DNA of 63,479 bases, from the NCBI RefSeq assembly GCF_001921205.1, contig NZ_MSIE01000061.1:1-63479 (forward strand). Direction: 5' to 3'. Position 1 is the first letter of the stretch, and the number at the start of each line of letters is the position of its first letter. The stretch is from Actinophytocola xanthii (GTDB taxonomy: Bacteria > Actinomycetota > Actinomycetes > Mycobacteriales > Pseudonocardiaceae). Under the pieces are notes generated by a model. It searched no databases. It was not told where the DNA came from and saw only the letters and a program-made list of their open reading frames with translations. This document shows positions 27,596 through 37,793 of this stretch, piece by piece. The position numbers and the translations under genes are program-made.

Positions 27596-28198
27596 TCAGG
27601 CGGGGTTGGGCGGCGGGCCGTCGGACGGCACGCCGAGCAGCGTGCGCAGGCCCTTCATGACCTCGCTCGCCGTGGGCGCCGTCGCTGCGTCGCCCAGCCA
27701 CTGGATCATCAGGCCGGAGATCAACGCCAGCTGGACCGCGCCGACCGAGCGCACCTCGCTCTCGGCCACCTCGTCCTCCGGCTGTCCGGTCACCATCGCC
27801 GCCAGCCCCCGCCGGCCGTCGAGCTGACCAGCCGCCAGCTGCTCGCGTAGCTCGGGCGAGCGCTGCGCCTGCATGAACGCCTCCACGCTGGCCAGCCAGA
27901 TCTGCCGGTCGGCCGCGAACGAGTCGATCAGCCGCGACAGCTTGGACTCGAACTGCGCCGCCGGAGTGTCGGGCACCTCGGGGTCCGGTGCCAGCGCGCC
28001 GCCGACGCGGTCGCCCCAGTCGGCCAGGGTCTGGAACAGGGCCTCGTTCAGCAGCGCCTCGCGGGAGCCGTAGTGGTAGCCGATGGCGGCCATGCTCACG
28101 TCCGCCGCCGTCGCGATGTCGCGCACGGTCGTGCGGTCGTACCCCTTCTCCAGCAGGCACCGCTTGGCCGCCAGCAGCAGGTCCTCCCGGTTTCCCAT
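27596..28198 (-). CDS. TetR-family repressor
   Basis: A 200-residue regulator. The N-terminal helix-turn-helix reads T-T-V-R-D-I-A-T-A-A-D-V-S-M-A-A-I-G-Y-H-Y-G-S. The C-terminal domain resembles TetR_C groups with a W-L-A-S-V-E-A-F helix. ATG 28198. It is the first gene of the flavoenzyme operon and diverges from the carboxylesterase over a 74-bp region containing a perfect inverted repeat, its probable operator. Both directions are then expected to be derepressed by the same ligand. Confidence 0.92.
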   Translation of the reverse strand: MGNREDLLLAAKRCLLEKGYDRTTVRDIATAADVSMAAIGYHYGSREALLNEALFQTLADWGDRVGGALAPDPEVPDTPAAQFESKLSRLIDSFAADRQIWLASVEAFMQAQRSPELREQLAAGQLDGRRGLAAMVTGQPEDEVAESEVRSVGAVQLALISGLMIQWLGDAATAPTASEVMKGLRTLLGVPSDGPPPNPA

Positions 28199-28221
28199 GG
28201 CCGGGAGGCTAGCACGGCAGT

Positions 28222-28252
28222 CTTAGGCAAACGTCTTGCGCAATTGCCTAAG
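28222..28252. promoter_or_regulatory. Probable TetR operator: CTTAGGCAA-N13-TTGCCTAAG
   Basis: A perfect 9-bp inverted repeat (28222-28230 and 28244-28252) midway between the divergent tetR and esterase start codons, in an AT-richer patch than its surroundings. The spacer contains a second imperfect match (CTTGCGCAA). Total length of 31 bp suits a pair of TetR dimers. Confidence 0.8.
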
Positions 28253-28272
28253 GCGCTCGTACAGTCCTCGTC

Positions 28273-29733
28273 ATGACCCTTCGAACCCTGCTGCTGGCCG
28301 CGCTGCTCGCGCTGGGCACCGCCCACGCCGCCGCCGCGCCCGCCGCACCCGCCGCACCCGCCGCACCCGCCGCCCCTGGTGACCTACGCACCGCCACCGG
28401 CATCCGCTACGCCGCCGCCGACCGCTGGGAACCCCCGGCTCTCGCGCCGCCGTCGGCACCCACCGGGGCGATGCCGGGCTGCTGGCAGCCCACCGACCTC
28501 CCGATCGCCCCCGCCGAGCAGGCCGAGGACTGCCTGCGCCTCAGCGTCACGACAGCCGCCGCTCCCGGCCGGAAGCGGCCGGTGGTCGTCTACTTCCACG
28601 GCGGCAGCTTCAACTACGGCAGCGGAGCCAACTACCGCCCGGACGACCTGGTGACCAGGGGAGACGTCGTAGCCGTCACGGTCAACTACCGGCTCGGGGC
28701 GTTCGGCTTCCTCGCCCACCCCGAACTGGGTACCGACTCCGGCAACCTCGGCCTCGCCGACCAGCAGGCCGCCCTGCGCTGGGTGCGCGACAACATCGCC
28801 GGCTACGGCGGGGACCGGCGCAACGTCACGATCATGGGCCACTCCGCCGGCGGGTACAGCGTCTGCGCGCACCTCGCCTCCCCCGCCTCGGCCGGGTTGT
28901 TCCACCGGGCGGTCGTGCAGAGCGCCGGGTGCACCGGCGGCTTCCGCGACCGGCAGGAGGCGCAGCGGCAGGGGCAGGCCTTCGCCGCGGCGCTGGGCTG
29001 CGCCGACGCCGCCTGCCTGCGTACCCACTCGCCGGCGGAGCTGGTCGCCGCCTCCGGCGGCGGTCACGACGACTACCGCCCGGTCGTGGGCGGACCTCTG
29101 CTGCCGGTGCATCCGGCGGAGGCGTTCGCAAGGGGACGGTTCACCCGGGTGCCGGTGCTCTACGGCGGCAACCACGACGAGGACACCGGCAGGCTCGCGG
29201 GGCTCGAGCTGGGCGGTGCGCCGCCGCTCACCCCGCAGGGCTACCCGGGTGCGGTCGCGGAGGCGTTCGGCGACGACGCCGAGGCGGTGCTCGCGCGCTA
29301 CCCGCTGCACAAGTTCGGCTCGCCGACCGAGGCGCTGGCCGCCGCGCTGACCGATCGCGACTGGGCGCTGCCGATCGACGACACCCGGCGGCTTCTCGCC
29401 CGGCACGTCCCCGTCCACGCCTACGAGTTCGCCGAACGGGACACCCCGTGGTTCCCGGGCTTCCCCCGGCCGAGCTTCCCCGTCGGCGCGAGCCACATGC
29501 TCGAGCTGCCGTACCTGTTCACCGTCGGCTACCTGACTCCGGCCGCCCAACAGGACCTGCGGAACACCATGATCGACAGCTGGGCCCGCTTCGCCCGCTC
29601 CGGCGACCCTGGTTGGCCGGCGTTCCGCGGCGGCCGGTACGTGCTCTCGCTCGCCTCCGGTCCCGACGGCGTCCACCGCACCGACTTCACCGCCGACCAC
29701 CAGCTCGCCTTCTGGCGAGACCTGGCGCGCTGA
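28273..29733 (+). CDS. Secreted type-B carboxylesterase
   Basis: A 486-residue alpha/beta hydrolase exported by a Sec signal (M-T-L-R-T-L-L-L-A-A-L-L-A-L-G-T-A-H-A). The mature N-terminus is a repeated A-A-P motif. Family motifs: oxyanion loop Y-F-H-G-G-S-F, E-D-C-L-R-L, nucleophile G-H-S-A-G-G-Y, and the active-site His region G-A-S-H-M-L-E-L-P-Y-L-F. ATG 28273, 74 bp from tetR. Likely hydrolyses an ester outside the cell, supplying substrate for the flavoenzymes across the operator region; that link is inferred from shared control. Confidence 0.92.
   Translation: MTLRTLLLAALLALGTAHAAAAPAAPAAPAAPAAPGDLRTATGIRYAAADRWEPPALAPPSAPTGAMPGCWQPTDLPIAPAEQAEDCLRLSVTTAAAPGRKRPVVVYFHGGSFNYGSGANYRPDDLVTRGDVVAVTVNYRLGAFGFLAHPELGTDSGNLGLADQQAALRWVRDNIAGYGGDRRNVTIMGHSAGGYSVCAHLASPASAGLFHRAVVQSAGCTGGFRDRQEAQRQGQAFAAALGCADAACLRTHSPAELVAASGGGHDDYRPVVGGPLLPVHPAEAFARGRFTRVPVLYGGNHDEDTGRLAGLELGGAPPLTPQGYPGAVAEAFGDDAEAVLARYPLHKFGSPTEALAAALTDRDWALPIDDTRRLLARHVPVHAYEFAERDTPWFPGFPRPSFPVGASHMLELPYLFTVGYLTPAAQQDLRNTMIDSWARFARSGDPGWPAFRGGRYVLSLASGPDGVHRTDFTADHQLAFWRDLAR
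28333..28368 (+). repeat. Four tandem GCCGCACCC-type units in the esterase signal region
   Basis: Three perfect GCCGCACCC copies preceded by GCCGCGCCC, encoding Ala-Ala-Pro repeats just after the signal peptide. Changes in copy number keep the frame. Confidence 0.9.
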
Positions 29734-29742
29734 CCGACGAGC

Positions 29743-29769
29743 ATCGATGTCACTCGATACAATCACCGT
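29743..29769 (+). promoter_or_regulatory. Leaderless promoter with ArsR-type operator ATCGA-N6-TCGAT
   Basis: An inverted repeat ATCGA (29743-29747) and TCGAT (29754-29758) abuts a TACAAT -10 hexamer (29758-29763). Six bases then lead to the ATG at 29770, so transcription should start at the start codon. The fusion gene's own ArsR domain probably binds here and represses itself. No good -35 hexamer is visible. Confidence 0.7.
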
Positions 29770-30609
29770 ATGGCGATCGCACTTCCCCAGGCCCAGGTCC
29801 TGCCGCCGACCGAGGCGGACACCTATGCGGAATGGTTCGCCTGCCTCGCCGAGCCCGTCCGGGTGCGGTTGCTGCACGCGGTGGCGACCAGTCAGAAGGG
29901 CATCACGGTCGGCGCGCTCACCCAGATCCTGGGCACCAGCCAGTCCACCACCTCACACCACGTGCGCAAGCTCGCCGACGTGGGTTTCGTGCGGCTGCGC
30001 AAGGAGGGCACCGCAACCATCGTCACGGTCAACGAGGCCTGCTGCGCCGGCCTGCCGCATGCCGCGGACGCGGTCATGGGGCTGCTCGGCCCGCGCCCCT
30101 GCTGCCCCGAGGACCTCCCGCACGACGTCACCGTGCGGGCCCTGGAACCCGGCGACTGGGCCGCCGTCCGCCGGATCTACGCCGAGGGCATCGCGACCGG
30201 CCTTGCCACCTTCGAGACCGGCGTCCCGAGCCGGACCGCGCTCGACGCGAAGTGGCTGCCCGACCACCGCTGGGTAGCGGTCATCGAGGACGAGGTGGTG
30301 GGCTGGACGGCCGCCGCCCCCACCTCGTCCCGCGACTGCTACGCCGGGGTCGCCGAGACCTCCATCTACGTGGCCGACGGGAACCGGGGCCGGGGCATCG
30401 GCAAGGCGCTGCTGCACAAGCAGGTCACCGCGGCCGACGAGGGCGGGCTCTGGACGCTCCAGACCGCGATCTTCACCGAGAACCGGCCCAGCATCGCCCT
30501 GCACCACACGGCCGGCTACCGCACCGTGGGCATCCGCGAACGCATCGCCCAGCGTGACGGCGTCTGGCACGACACCGTGCTGCTGGAACGGCGCTCGCCC
30601 GTGCGCTGA
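29770..30609 (+). CDS. ArsR-type repressor fused to an arsinothricin/phosphinothricin N-acetyltransferase-like domain
   Basis: A 279-residue two-domain protein. Residues 1 to about 100 form an ArsR winged helix (L-A-E-P-V-R-V-R-L-L-H, T-S-Q-S-T-T-S-H-H-V-R-K-L). A Cys-rich joint follows (E-A-C-C-A-G-L and R-P-C-C-P-E-D-L) that could bind arsenite. Residues about 118-279 are a GNAT domain very like ArsN/PAT enzymes (G-W-T-A-A-A-P-T-S-S-R, E-T-S-I-Y-V, R-G-R-G-I-G-K-A-L-L). Such enzymes detoxify organoarsenical or phosphinate glutamate analogues. Sensor and resistance enzyme are thus on one chain, probably self-regulated. No arsB, acr3 or arsC lies nearby. Confidence 0.88.
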   Translation: MAIALPQAQVLPPTEADTYAEWFACLAEPVRVRLLHAVATSQKGITVGALTQILGTSQSTTSHHVRKLADVGFVRLRKEGTATIVTVNEACCAGLPHAADAVMGLLGPRPCCPEDLPHDVTVRALEPGDWAAVRRIYAEGIATGLATFETGVPSRTALDAKWLPDHRWVAVIEDEVVGWTAAAPTSSRDCYAGVAETSIYVADGNRGRGIGKALLHKQVTAADEGGLWTLQTAIFTENRPSIALHHTAGYRTVGIRERIAQRDGVWHDTVLLERRSPVR

Positions 30610-30617
30610 GGGATCAG

Positions 30618-31574
30618 TCAGCCCTGCAGCGCCGCCCAGACCTCGCGGTCCCGTTCGGCCGTCCACACCCGCGGCCAGTCGACACCCCCCAGCTCGTCCC
30701 AGTACCGCTGGATGTTGAACGGCAGGCAGTGCTCGAAGATCGGCCATCCGCCGAACTCGGGAGCCAGCGCCGCATGGGCCGCGGCGAACGCCTCGGCAAC
30801 CGTGCCGGACCGGCCGTGCACCTCGCCGACGGTGCGCCGCAGCTCGTCGAGGAAGTGGCGGCTCTGGGCGATCGCCGCGGCCACGGCCGCCTCGCCGACC
30901 ACCACCGGCCCGCGGCCGCCGACCAGCGCCCGGGCCGGGAAGGCGGCCACCTCGTCCAGCGTGGAGGTCGCCCACTCGTCGTGGAAGGCATCGCCGGTGT
31001 AGAGCGCGGCCCTGGCCTCCACCAGGTCACCGGCGAACAGGATCCGCTCGTGCGGTAACCAGGCCACGATGTCGCCGGCGGTGTGGCCGCGGCCGCAGTG
31101 GGCGAGCACCAGCTCCCGCTCCCCACCGAGCGGGATCGTCATCCGGTCGGAGAACGTCAGGGTCGGCCAGCTCAGGCCGGGAATCGAGGCCGGCTCCTCG
31201 AACAGCCGCGGCATCCGCCCGAGCTCGGACTCCCAGTCCGCCTGCCCGCGCTCGGCGATCAGGTGCCTGGTCCGCTCGTGGGCGATGATCTCGGCTGCGG
31301 CGAAAGCACTTGCGCCGAGCACCCGCACCGCGTGGTAGTGGCTCAGCACCAGGTGGCGCACCGGCTTGTCGGTGCGCTCGCGCAGCCGCCCCAGCCACCG
31401 CCGCGCGGCGACCGGTGTCGCCCTGGCCTCGAAGCAGACGAGGAAGTCCTCCCCCTCGACCGCACCGACGTTCGGGTCCCCCTCCGCGGTGAGCGCGTAC
31501 ACCCCGTCCGCGATCTCGGTGAACGTCTCCGCCTTCGCCTCGGTGTCCCCGCTGGACGCAAACGTCTTCGCCAC
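30618..31574 (-). CDS. Metallo-beta-lactamase-fold hydrolase with non-standard HxHxxR metal motif
   Basis: A 318-residue MBL-fold protein from GTG 31574. The first metal motif reads S-H-Y-H-A-V-R-V (H79, H81), so the Asp and third His of the usual H-x-H-x-D-H are replaced. The later ligands G-H-T-A-G-D and F-A-G-D-L-V-E are kept. Loss of the Asp should weaken or remove the second metal site. The C-terminal part of about 100 residues ends Y-W-D-E-L-G-G-V-D-W-P-R-V-W. I recall a group of such proteins linked to quinoprotein or thiol oxidation, but cannot confirm it. It follows the choD-like gene by 23 bp and may be in its operon. Confidence 0.85.
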   Translation of the reverse strand: MAKTFASSGDTEAKAETFTEIADGVYALTAEGDPNVGAVEGEDFLVCFEARATPVAARRWLGRLRERTDKPVRHLVLSHYHAVRVLGASAFAAAEIIAHERTRHLIAERGQADWESELGRMPRLFEEPASIPGLSWPTLTFSDRMTIPLGGERELVLAHCGRGHTAGDIVAWLPHERILFAGDLVEARAALYTGDAFHDEWATSTLDEVAAFPARALVGGRGPVVVGEAAVAAAIAQSRHFLDELRRTVGEVHGRSGTVAEAFAAAHAALAPEFGGWPIFEHCLPFNIQRYWDELGGVDWPRVWTAERDREVWAALQG

Positions 31575-31597
31575 CCCACCACCCTGCCACGCGGCGG

Positions 31598-33319
31598 TCA
31601 CTCGGTGGGCGAGTAGCGCTGCGCGTTCCTGGTCGGGGCCGGGGAGATGAACAGGGCGGCCGGTGCCGTCGGCGGGACCGCGGGGTCGGCCGGCGGGACC
31701 GGCTCAAGGCGCTGGTAGGGCGCGCCGGGAGCCGGGCGTGGGTCCGGGTCGCCCTTGTTGGGCCAGAGGGAGAACGCGCGCTCGGCCTGGGCGGTGATCG
31801 TCAGCGACGGGTTGACCCCCAGGTTCGCCGAGATCGTCGAACCGTCCACCACCGACAGGTCCGGGTAGTTGTGGACGCGGTGGTACGGGTCGATCACCCC
31901 CTCCTCCGCCGAGGCGCCGATCGGGCAGCCGCCGATGAAGTGTGCGGTCAGCGGGATGTTGAAGACCTCGCTCCAGGCACCGCCCGCCATGCCGTCGATG
32001 TGCTTGGCGGCCAACTGGTTCGCCTCGTACCCGGCGCGGATGAACGTGGGGTTGGGCTCGCCGTGACCCTGGCGCGAGGTGACCCGACGGCGACCGAACA
32101 GACCGCGCCGGGTGTAGGTCGTGATCGAGTTGTCCCGGCTCTGCATCACCAGCAGGATCACCGTCCGCTCGCTCCAGCGGTGCACGCGCAGCAGCTGGGC
32201 GCTGCGCACCGGGTGCCGGACCAGGAAGCGCAGCGCCTGAAGCCAGCGCGGCGTCGCGGCCGCGCCGTCGGTCGCGATCGTCTGGAGCAGACCCATCGCG
32301 TTGCTGCCCGGCCCGTACCGGACCGGCTCGATATGGGTGATCTCGTCGGGGTGGATCGACGAGGTGATGGCCACGCCGCGGCTGAAGTCGCGCTCCGGAT
32401 CGACGCTGGTCCGGGCAGCGCCGACGATCGACTCGGAGTTCGTGCGGGTGAGCTCGCCGAGGCGGGGTGACAGGTGCGGCAGCACACCGGTGTCGCGCAT
32501 CCGGTGCAGCAGCTGCTGGGTGCCCCAGGTTCCCGCGGCGAGCACGACCCGGCGGGCGGTGACCGTGGCGCGGGCGCGCCCGCCGGTGCGACGCAGGTCG
32601 ACGTCGAACCCGCCGCCGGCCCTGGGTCGCAGCGCGGTCACCGTGGTCAGCGGCAGCACCTTCGCCCCGCCCCGCTCTGCGAGGTACAGGTAGTTCTTGA
32701 CCAGCGTGTTCTTCGCGCCGACCCGGCACCCGGTCATGCACGAGCCGCACTCGGTGCACCCGGTCCGCGCCGGCCCGGCGCCGCCGAAGAACGGGTCGGG
32801 CATGGTCTCCCCCGGGCGGCCGAAGTACACGCCGACCGGCGTCGGGTGGAAGGTCTCGGGGACGCCCATGTCGGCGGCGACCTTGCGCATCACCTCGTCC
32901 GCCGGCGTCGTGCTCGGGTTGGTGACCACCCCGAACATCTTCGAGGCCTGGTCGTAGTGCGGGGCGAGCTCGGCCTCCCAGTCGGTGATGTGCGCCCACT
33001 GCCGGTCGGCGTAGAACGGGGCGAGCGGCCGGTAGAGGGTGTTGGCGTACACCAGCGAGCCGCCGCCGACACCGGCCCCGGCCAGCACCATCACGTCCCT
33101 GAGCAGGTGGATCCGCTGGATGCCGAAGCAGCCCAGCGCCGGCGCCCACAGGTACCGGCGCAGGTCTCAGGACGTCTTGGCGAACTCGTCGTCGGCGAAG
33201 CGGCGACCGGCCTCGACCACCGCCACCCGGTAGCCCTTCTCGGTCAGCCGCAGGGCGGCGACGCTCCCGCCGAACCCCGAGCCGACAACCACCACGTCGT
33301 AGTCCAGCAGCTCGTCCAT
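31598..33319 (-). pseudogene. choD: GMC oxidoreductase (cholesterol-oxidase-like, ChoD/Rv3409c type) interrupted by one in-frame TGA
   Basis: The full frame has 574 codons from ATG 33319 ([21 protein letters not shown], the FAD dinucleotide fold) to 31598. Codon 51 (33169-33167) is TGA where the reading S-[stop]-D-L-R-R-Y-L-W points to an original TGG Trp. No shift of frame is needed. Everything downstream is intact: G-A-G-V-G-G-G-S-L-V-Y-A-N, Cys-rich T-E-C-G-S-C-M-T-G-C, and H-F-I-G-G-C-P-I-G-A near the end. A restart at 33094 or nearby would lack the FAD-binding fold. Position next to guaB3 matches M. tuberculosis choD. A recent nonsense mutation, a sequencing error or readthrough are all possible. 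Confidence 0.85.
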
Positions 33320-33329
33320 GGAACCGAGG

Positions 33330-34358
33330 CTACTCGTCAGTACGTAACTTCCCGAAGTGCACGAGATCACGCCGCACCCCGCCGCGCAGCTGGGCACCGC
33401 GCAGCACGCCCTCACGCGTGAACCCCGCCTTGGCCAGCGCCTTCTGCTCGGCGATGTTGTCCACGTCGGTGCTCGCCTCGACCCGGTCGACCTCGGTCGT
33501 GGCGAACAGGTGCTCGGCGAGCAGCCGCTGGGCCGTCGAGCCGACACCGCGGCCGCGCTCGGGCGGCAGCAGGCCGATGCCGATGTTCCAGGCCGAGCAG
33601 CCCAGCGTGCCGCCGTAGTCCACCGCGTGCCAGCTCACCCCGCCGAGCAGCGTTCGGGTCGCGGCGTCCAGCACGCTCAGCAGGGAGCTGCGGGCGGGGA
33701 GGGTGACCTGGGGCCGGTCGTCCCGGTCGACCTCGAAGTCGCCCGCCGCCTCGACGTAGAACTTCTCCCGCTCGCCGGCCACCGGCACCGCGAGCGCCAC
33801 CCCGTCCCGCTCGATCACCACCTCGCGCTCACCGCCGGACGGGGGCGGCGGGGTCAGGTCCGCGCGGAGCAGTCCGAACAACAGCATGTCCCGGTGCTCC
33901 CCGGCCCGCGCTCGGGCGCCCCGCAGGACACCTTCGGCCCGGAACCCGCCCCGCCCGAGCACGCGCTGGGCCGCCACGTTCTCGACCTCCACGCTGGCCT
34001 CGAGCCGGTGCAGGTCGGTCGTCTCGAACAGGTGCGCGACGAACAACCGCAGCGTGCGCAGGCCGACACCCCGGCCGCGGGCGGCCGGCAACAGGCTCAT
34101 CCCGACGTTCCAGGCCGCGGTCGCCTCGGTGCGGCCGCGGGACACCGCGTTCCAGCTCACCTGCCCGACGAGCTCGCCGTCGGAGAGGTCGACGACGGCC
34201 AGCCGGTGCACCACGACGTCGGTCGGCGGGCGGCGGTCGTCCTCCTCGGCGTCGAAGGCGCCGTCGCCGCGCCGGTCGAGCAGCTCCGCGTCGCCCTCGA
34301 GCACCTCGGCCAGCGCGACGTGGCCGCTGGAGTTGAGAACCTTCCGCCGAACCGTCAC
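33330..34358 (-). CDS. Tandem GNAT acetyltransferase (two RimJ/RimL-like domains in one chain)
   Basis: A 342-residue protein made of two related acetyltransferase domains. The first (about 1-165) has [17 protein letters not shown] and the second (about 180-342) [17 protein letters not shown]. Both have the R-x-x-G-x-G acetyl-CoA loop and a closing [10 protein letters not shown] or [10 protein letters not shown] segment. GTG 34358 overlaps the guaB3 stop as GTGA, so it is translationally coupled. It sits between guaB3 and the choD-like gene, a place with no counterpart in M. tuberculosis. The substrate is unknown; protein N-termini or aminoacyl compounds are typical. Confidence 0.88.
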   Translation of the reverse strand: MTVRRKVLNSSGHVALAEVLEGDAELLDRRGDGAFDAEEDDRRPPTDVVVHRLAVVDLSDGELVGQVSWNAVSRGRTEATAAWNVGMSLLPAARGRGVGLRTLRLFVAHLFETTDLHRLEASVEVENVAAQRVLGRGGFRAEGVLRGARARAGEHRDMLLFGLLRADLTPPPPSGGEREVVIERDGVALAVPVAGEREKFYVEAAGDFEVDRDDRPQVTLPARSSLLSVLDAATRTLLGGVSWHAVDYGGTLGCSAWNIGIGLLPPERGRGVGSTAQRLLAEHLFATTEVDRVEASTDVDNIAEQKALAKAGFTREGVLRGAQLRGGVRRDLVHFGKLRTDE

Positions 34359-35488
34359 GCCCGCACCGTCAGGCCGACCTTCTGGAACTCCTTCACGTCG
34401 GAGTAGCCGGTCTTGGCCATCGCCCTGCGCAGCGCGCCGAACAGGTTGATCACCCCGTCGGCGTCGGAGGACGGGCCGAACAGCAGCGTGCGCAGGTCGA
34501 CGACCTCCTCGCCGAACCCCACCGGGACGACCTTGCTGCGCGGCAGCGACGGGTGCGCGGCCGAGGGGCTCCAGTACAGCCCCTTGCCCGGCGCCTCGGC
34601 GGCCAGCGCCAGCGGTGCGCCGAGCATGACCGCGTCCGCACCGCAGGCGATCGACTTGGCGATGTCGCCGGAGACGTGCACGCCGCCGTCCGCGATCACG
34701 TGCACGTACCGCCCGCCGGTCTCGTCGAGGTAGTCCCGCCGCGCGGCCGCCGCGTCGACGATCGCGGTGGCCATGGGGACGCCGATGCCGAGCACGCTGT
34801 CGGTGGTGGAGGCAACGCTGGTGCCGTACCCGACGATCACCCCGGCGGCGCCGGTGCGCATCAGGTGCATGGCAGTGCGGTAGTCGTGCACCCCGCCGGC
34901 CACCACGGGCACGTCGAGGTCGGCGATGAAGTTCTTGAGGTTCAGCGGTTCGCCGCCGCTGGCGACGTGCTCGGCGGAGACGATCGTGCCCAGCACGACC
35001 AGGATCTCCACCCCCGCGGCCAGCAGGACCGGGGTCAGCTGGGCCGCCCGCTGCGGGCTCACCCGCGCGGCGGCGGTGACCCCGGCAGCGGTGATCTTCT
35101 TGATGGTCTCCGCGATCAGCTCCTCGCGGATCGGCGCGGCGTGCAGCTCCTGCAGCAGCCGGGTGAGCGCGGTGGGGTCCGGGTCCTCGGTGGCCTGCTG
35201 GAGCCGCTCCAGAGCCCCCTCCGCGTCGGCGTGCCGCGCCCACAGGCCCTCGGCGTCGAGCACGCCGAGGCCGCCGAGCTCGCCCACCGCCACCGCTGTC
35301 GCCGGCGAGACGATCGCGTCGGTCGGGTGCGTCATCAGCGGGATGTCGAACCGGTAGGCGTCGATCTGCCAGGCCGTCGACACGTCGCCCGACGAGCGGG
35401 TGCGACGGGAGGGCACGATCTGCACCTCGTCCAGCCCGAAGGCGCGACGGGCCGTCCGGCCCATGCCGATCTCGACAAGATCCCGCAC
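34355..35488 (-). CDS. guaB3: GuaB3-family IMP-dehydrogenase-related protein
   Basis: A 377-residue TIM-barrel protein of the GuaB3 group found in actinobacteria, shorter than true IMPDH because it lacks CBS domains. It opens V-R-D-L-V-E-I-G-M-G-R-T-A-R-R and has phosphate-binding G-G-V-H-V-S-G-D-I-A-K-S-I-A-C-G-A-D-A-V-M-L-G. The usual IMPDH catalytic Cys loop is not visible (V-I-V-G-Y-G-T-S-V-A-S-T-T at that place). The role is debated; GMP-reductase-like activity has been proposed for some relatives. GTG 35488 has a GGAG ribosome site. It is 38 bp after guaB in one operon. Confidence 0.92.
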   Translation of the reverse strand: MRDLVEIGMGRTARRAFGLDEVQIVPSRRTRSSGDVSTAWQIDAYRFDIPLMTHPTDAIVSPATAVAVGELGGLGVLDAEGLWARHADAEGALERLQQATEDPDPTALTRLLQELHAAPIREELIAETIKKITAAGVTAAARVSPQRAAQLTPVLLAAGVEILVVLGTIVSAEHVASGGEPLNLKNFIADLDVPVVAGGVHDYRTAMHLMRTGAAGVIVGYGTSVASTTDSVLGIGVPMATAIVDAAAARRDYLDETGGRYVHVIADGGVHVSGDIAKSIACGADAVMLGAPLALAAEAPGKGLYWSPSAAHPSLPRSKVVPVGFGEEVVDLRTLLFGPSSDADGVINLFGALRRAMAKTGYSDVKEFQKVGLTVRA

Positions 35489-35526
35489 TGTGCTCCAGTC
35501 CTTCCGGGCGTACCGACCGCGCCGCG

Positions 35527-37503
<1,977 letters not shown>

Positions 37504-37517
<14 letters not shown>

Positions 37518-37565
37518 GACCGACAGAGCTGAGACCCGGCAGGGCTGAGACCCGGCAGGGCTGAC
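37504..37565 (+). repeat. Four tandem 15-16-base repeats at the DUF5319 stop codon
   Basis: Units of the form CCGGCAGRGCTGAGAC repeated four times (third and fourth almost perfect, second one base shorter). The first unit contains the stop codon of the DUF5319 gene and every unit contains the same TGA. It is therefore a duplication of the gene's own 3' end. The terminator hairpin starts eight bases later. Confidence 0.9.
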
Positions 37566-37572
37566 GACACCG

Positions 37573-37613
37573 GGCGACCGGCGCCCCGAACGGCTCAGGG
37601 GCGTTCGGTCGCC
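37573..37613. terminator. Two-part hairpin terminator between DUF5319 and the small Cys protein
   Basis: Outer stem GGCGACCG (37573-37580) with CGGTCGCC (37606-37613). Inner stem CGCCCC (37582-37587) with GGGGCG (37598-37603). A small asymmetric bulge separates them. It lies between convergent genes and overlaps the last codons of the minus-strand gene. Confidence 0.75.
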
Positions 37614-37774
37614 GGGTCGTGCACGTGCCAGCCGTCGTCGCGCGGGCAGCGCCGCGCCGTCAACCGGCCGAGGGACTCCCGCACCAGCGCTTTCGCCGCC
37701 TCCTCGACCAGCAGGGCACGGCCGTCGCACTCGGCGCAGCGCGGGGCTTGGCTGTACACGTGACCTGCGATCAT
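37595..37774 (-). CDS. Small zinc-ribbon-like protein, unknown function
   Basis: A 59-residue protein from ATG 37774: M-I-A-G-H-V-Y-S-Q-A-P-R-C-A-E-C-D-G-R, a helix, then R-R-C-P-R-D-D-G-W-H-V-H-D-P. The C-x-x-C pair plus the later Cys and His residues could bind one zinc. It is 19 bp downstream of rsdA on the same strand and may be the last gene of the sigD operon. No family name recognised. Confidence 0.65.
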   Translation of the reverse strand: MIAGHVYSQAPRCAECDGRALLVEEAAKALVRESLGRLTARRCPRDDGWHVHDPATERP

Positions 37775-37793
37775 GTCCGGAACATACTGCGAG

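Noticed and set aside
33094-33169. Internal restart or selenocysteine reading to rescue the choD-like gene
   Set aside because: A restart would lack the FAD-binding fold, and no SECIS-like hairpin directly follows the TGA. The aligned residue is most likely Trp.
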